Source: Paraburkholderia sabiae (lineage in GTDB: Bacteria; Pseudomonadota; Gammaproteobacteria; Burkholderiales; Burkholderiaceae). Taken from it: 64,000 bases of DNA. This document shows, piece by piece, positions 63,256 to 64,000 of the stretch. The stretch covers positions 1,736,001 to 1,800,000 of the forward strand of contig NZ_CP125295.1 in NCBI RefSeq assembly GCF_030412785.1, in the 5' to 3' direction. The position numbers and the translations under genes are program-made. Every line of letters starts with the position of its first letter. The first letter of the stretch is position 1. Below the pieces are notes generated by a model. It saw only the letters and a program-made list of their open reading frames with translations, was not told where the DNA came from and made no database searches.

Positions 63256-63769
63256 GGTTTTTTTGTCTGCGACGCTAGTCGCCATTCTTTGGTTTTTTGG
63301 TTTTGGTTTCGCTGGCATCCGCGAATTCGTATCGGTTTGCTAGCGTTGCCCCTGTGCGGGGCGGCACCTACTTTTCTTTGCAGCGGCAAAGAAAAGTAGG
63401 CAAAAGAAAGCCGCTTCAAACCTCCGGTGCCTGCCAGAATCGCGCTTCGGCATGCCGCAGTTGATCTGTCGCGCAGCGACGCCAACACTCCGTAGAAAGC
63501 CCGCAGTCAGGCGCGCGCGGCGCGAAAGATGACATCCACTTGGGGCACGTTCGGTCAGCACGTTTTTTTGCATTTGCCCTCGGTTGATTGCGGCGTTATG
63601 TGCTCCAGACTGTGTGTGGGTTTTCGCGCTGTGCGCGGTTGACTGCGGGCTTTCTACGGAGTGCGGACGTCGCTGCGCGACGGCTCAACTGCGGCATGCT
63701 GAAGCGCTGTCCTTGCGGGCACCGGAGGTACAAAAGCGGCTTTCTTTTGCCTACTTTTCTTTGCCGCTG
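63256..63769 (-). repeat. Long inverted-repeat element, copy 5, truncated by an insertion sequence
   Basis: 514 bp remain. The left arm is 63256-63527, the loop 63528-63621 (94 bp, reversed as in copy 2) and the first part of the right arm 63622-63769. It stops inside the right-arm hairpin after TTTGCCGCTG, where an IS481-type element begins. It starts 1 bp after the aldo/keto reductase stop codon. Confidence 0.93.
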
Positions 63770-64000
63770 TGTACAGACTGGAGACATAGCTGACAGGTGT
63801 ACAGGGACATGGTTGACACTTTCGGGTAATCAAACGCCCGGATTCAACCATGCCCTGGGAAGCAAAAAACACCATGAATCTCCGCGAAGAATTCGTCAGC
63901 CTGGCCGCCACACAGGCCCTGTCATTCAGCGAGCTATGCCGGCGCTACCGGATCAGCCGCCAGACCGGCTACAAGTGGCTGGACCGTCACAAGGCCGAAG
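63770..64000 (+). mobile_element. IS481-type insertion sequence, left end
   Basis: TGTACAGACTGG starts at the point where copy 5 is interrupted, and about 80 bp later a transposase gene begins. The 5' TGT is typical of IS481 family ends. The right end lies beyond the window, so target duplication and completeness cannot be checked. Confidence 0.8.
63850..64000 (+). CDS. IS481 family transposase, N-terminus only
   Basis: The first 50 residues begin MPWEAKNTMNLREEFVSLA and continue with LSFSELCRRYRISRQTGYKWL, the leading helix-turn-helix of IS481 family transposases that binds the terminal repeats. The first ATG at 63850 is used; the second at 63874 (MNLREEF) is possible. The DDE catalytic core lies outside the window. 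Confidence 0.88.
   Translation, partial: MPWEAKNTMNLREEFVSLAATQALSFSELCRRYRISRQTGYKWLDRHKAE

Overview
The window is high-GC DNA with the gene repertoire and codon use of a Burkholderiaceae betaproteobacterium, most likely Paraburkholderia. Supporting families are a GbdR-type regulator beside a soxBDAG operon, many LysR, AraC, GntR and TetR regulators, a fused GATase/AraC protein and an IS481-type element. No rRNA, tRNA or CRISPR array was recognised.

Layout. 1-1051: N-terminal part of a bd-type quinol oxidase subunit I (minus). 1268-1932: first copy of a long inverted repeat. 1933-3902: urea transporter, class II aldolase and tautomerase (minus). 4096-10048: a glycolipid-binding protein, then a minus-strand cluster of Baeyer-Villiger monooxygenase, SDR, metal-dependent hydrolase and alpha/beta hydrolase, with a MerR regulator. 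10096-12946: GNAT, FUSC transporter, thioesterase, small Gly-rich lipoprotein. 13235-18384: TetR divergent from an EmrA-EmrB-OMF tripartite exporter. 18468-23600: TAXI binding protein, zinc-ribbon membrane protein, DHA2 exporter with divergent TetR. 23995-29212: single-domain response regulator, Zur, two GSTs, NERD-helicase, phosphoribosyltransferase-HAD fusion. 29419-32652: a signalling module (periplasmic molybdopterin-domain-like protein, hybrid kinase, BetR-REC regulator). 33111-38055: FAD oxidoreductase, repeat copy 2, GntR, and genes for trans-3-hydroxy-L-proline to L-proline. 38269-39753: zwf. 39860-41700: small AT-richer island with a type VI secretion cassette (Tlde1-like toxin, immunity, Hcp, second immunity-like gene). 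41718-50650: GbdR-like regulator, serine dehydratase, soxBDAG and a FolB-like gene, fitting glycine betaine/sarcosine to serine/pyruvate catabolism. 50650-51323: repeat copy 3. 51327-57262: LysR, alcohol dehydrogenase with YqhC-like AraC regulator, two VOC proteins, PAS-PAS-GGDEF protein. 57316-57960: repeat copy 4. 57943-63254: pyruvyltransferase-like protein, haloperoxidase-like hydrolase, DUF2164, LysR and aldo/keto reductase. 63256-63769: repeat copy 5, cut by an IS481-type insertion that runs off the window.

The most unusual feature is the repeat family: five copies (four complete) of a roughly 650-720 bp near-palindromic element with arms of about 270-300 bp around a conserved 93-96 bp loop. 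The copies abut stop codons to within a few bases. The flanking DNA, including codon third positions, is G+T-rich on the left and A+C-rich on the right, so the base skew mirrors about the element. The T6SS island sits at a similar skew flip where no element remains.
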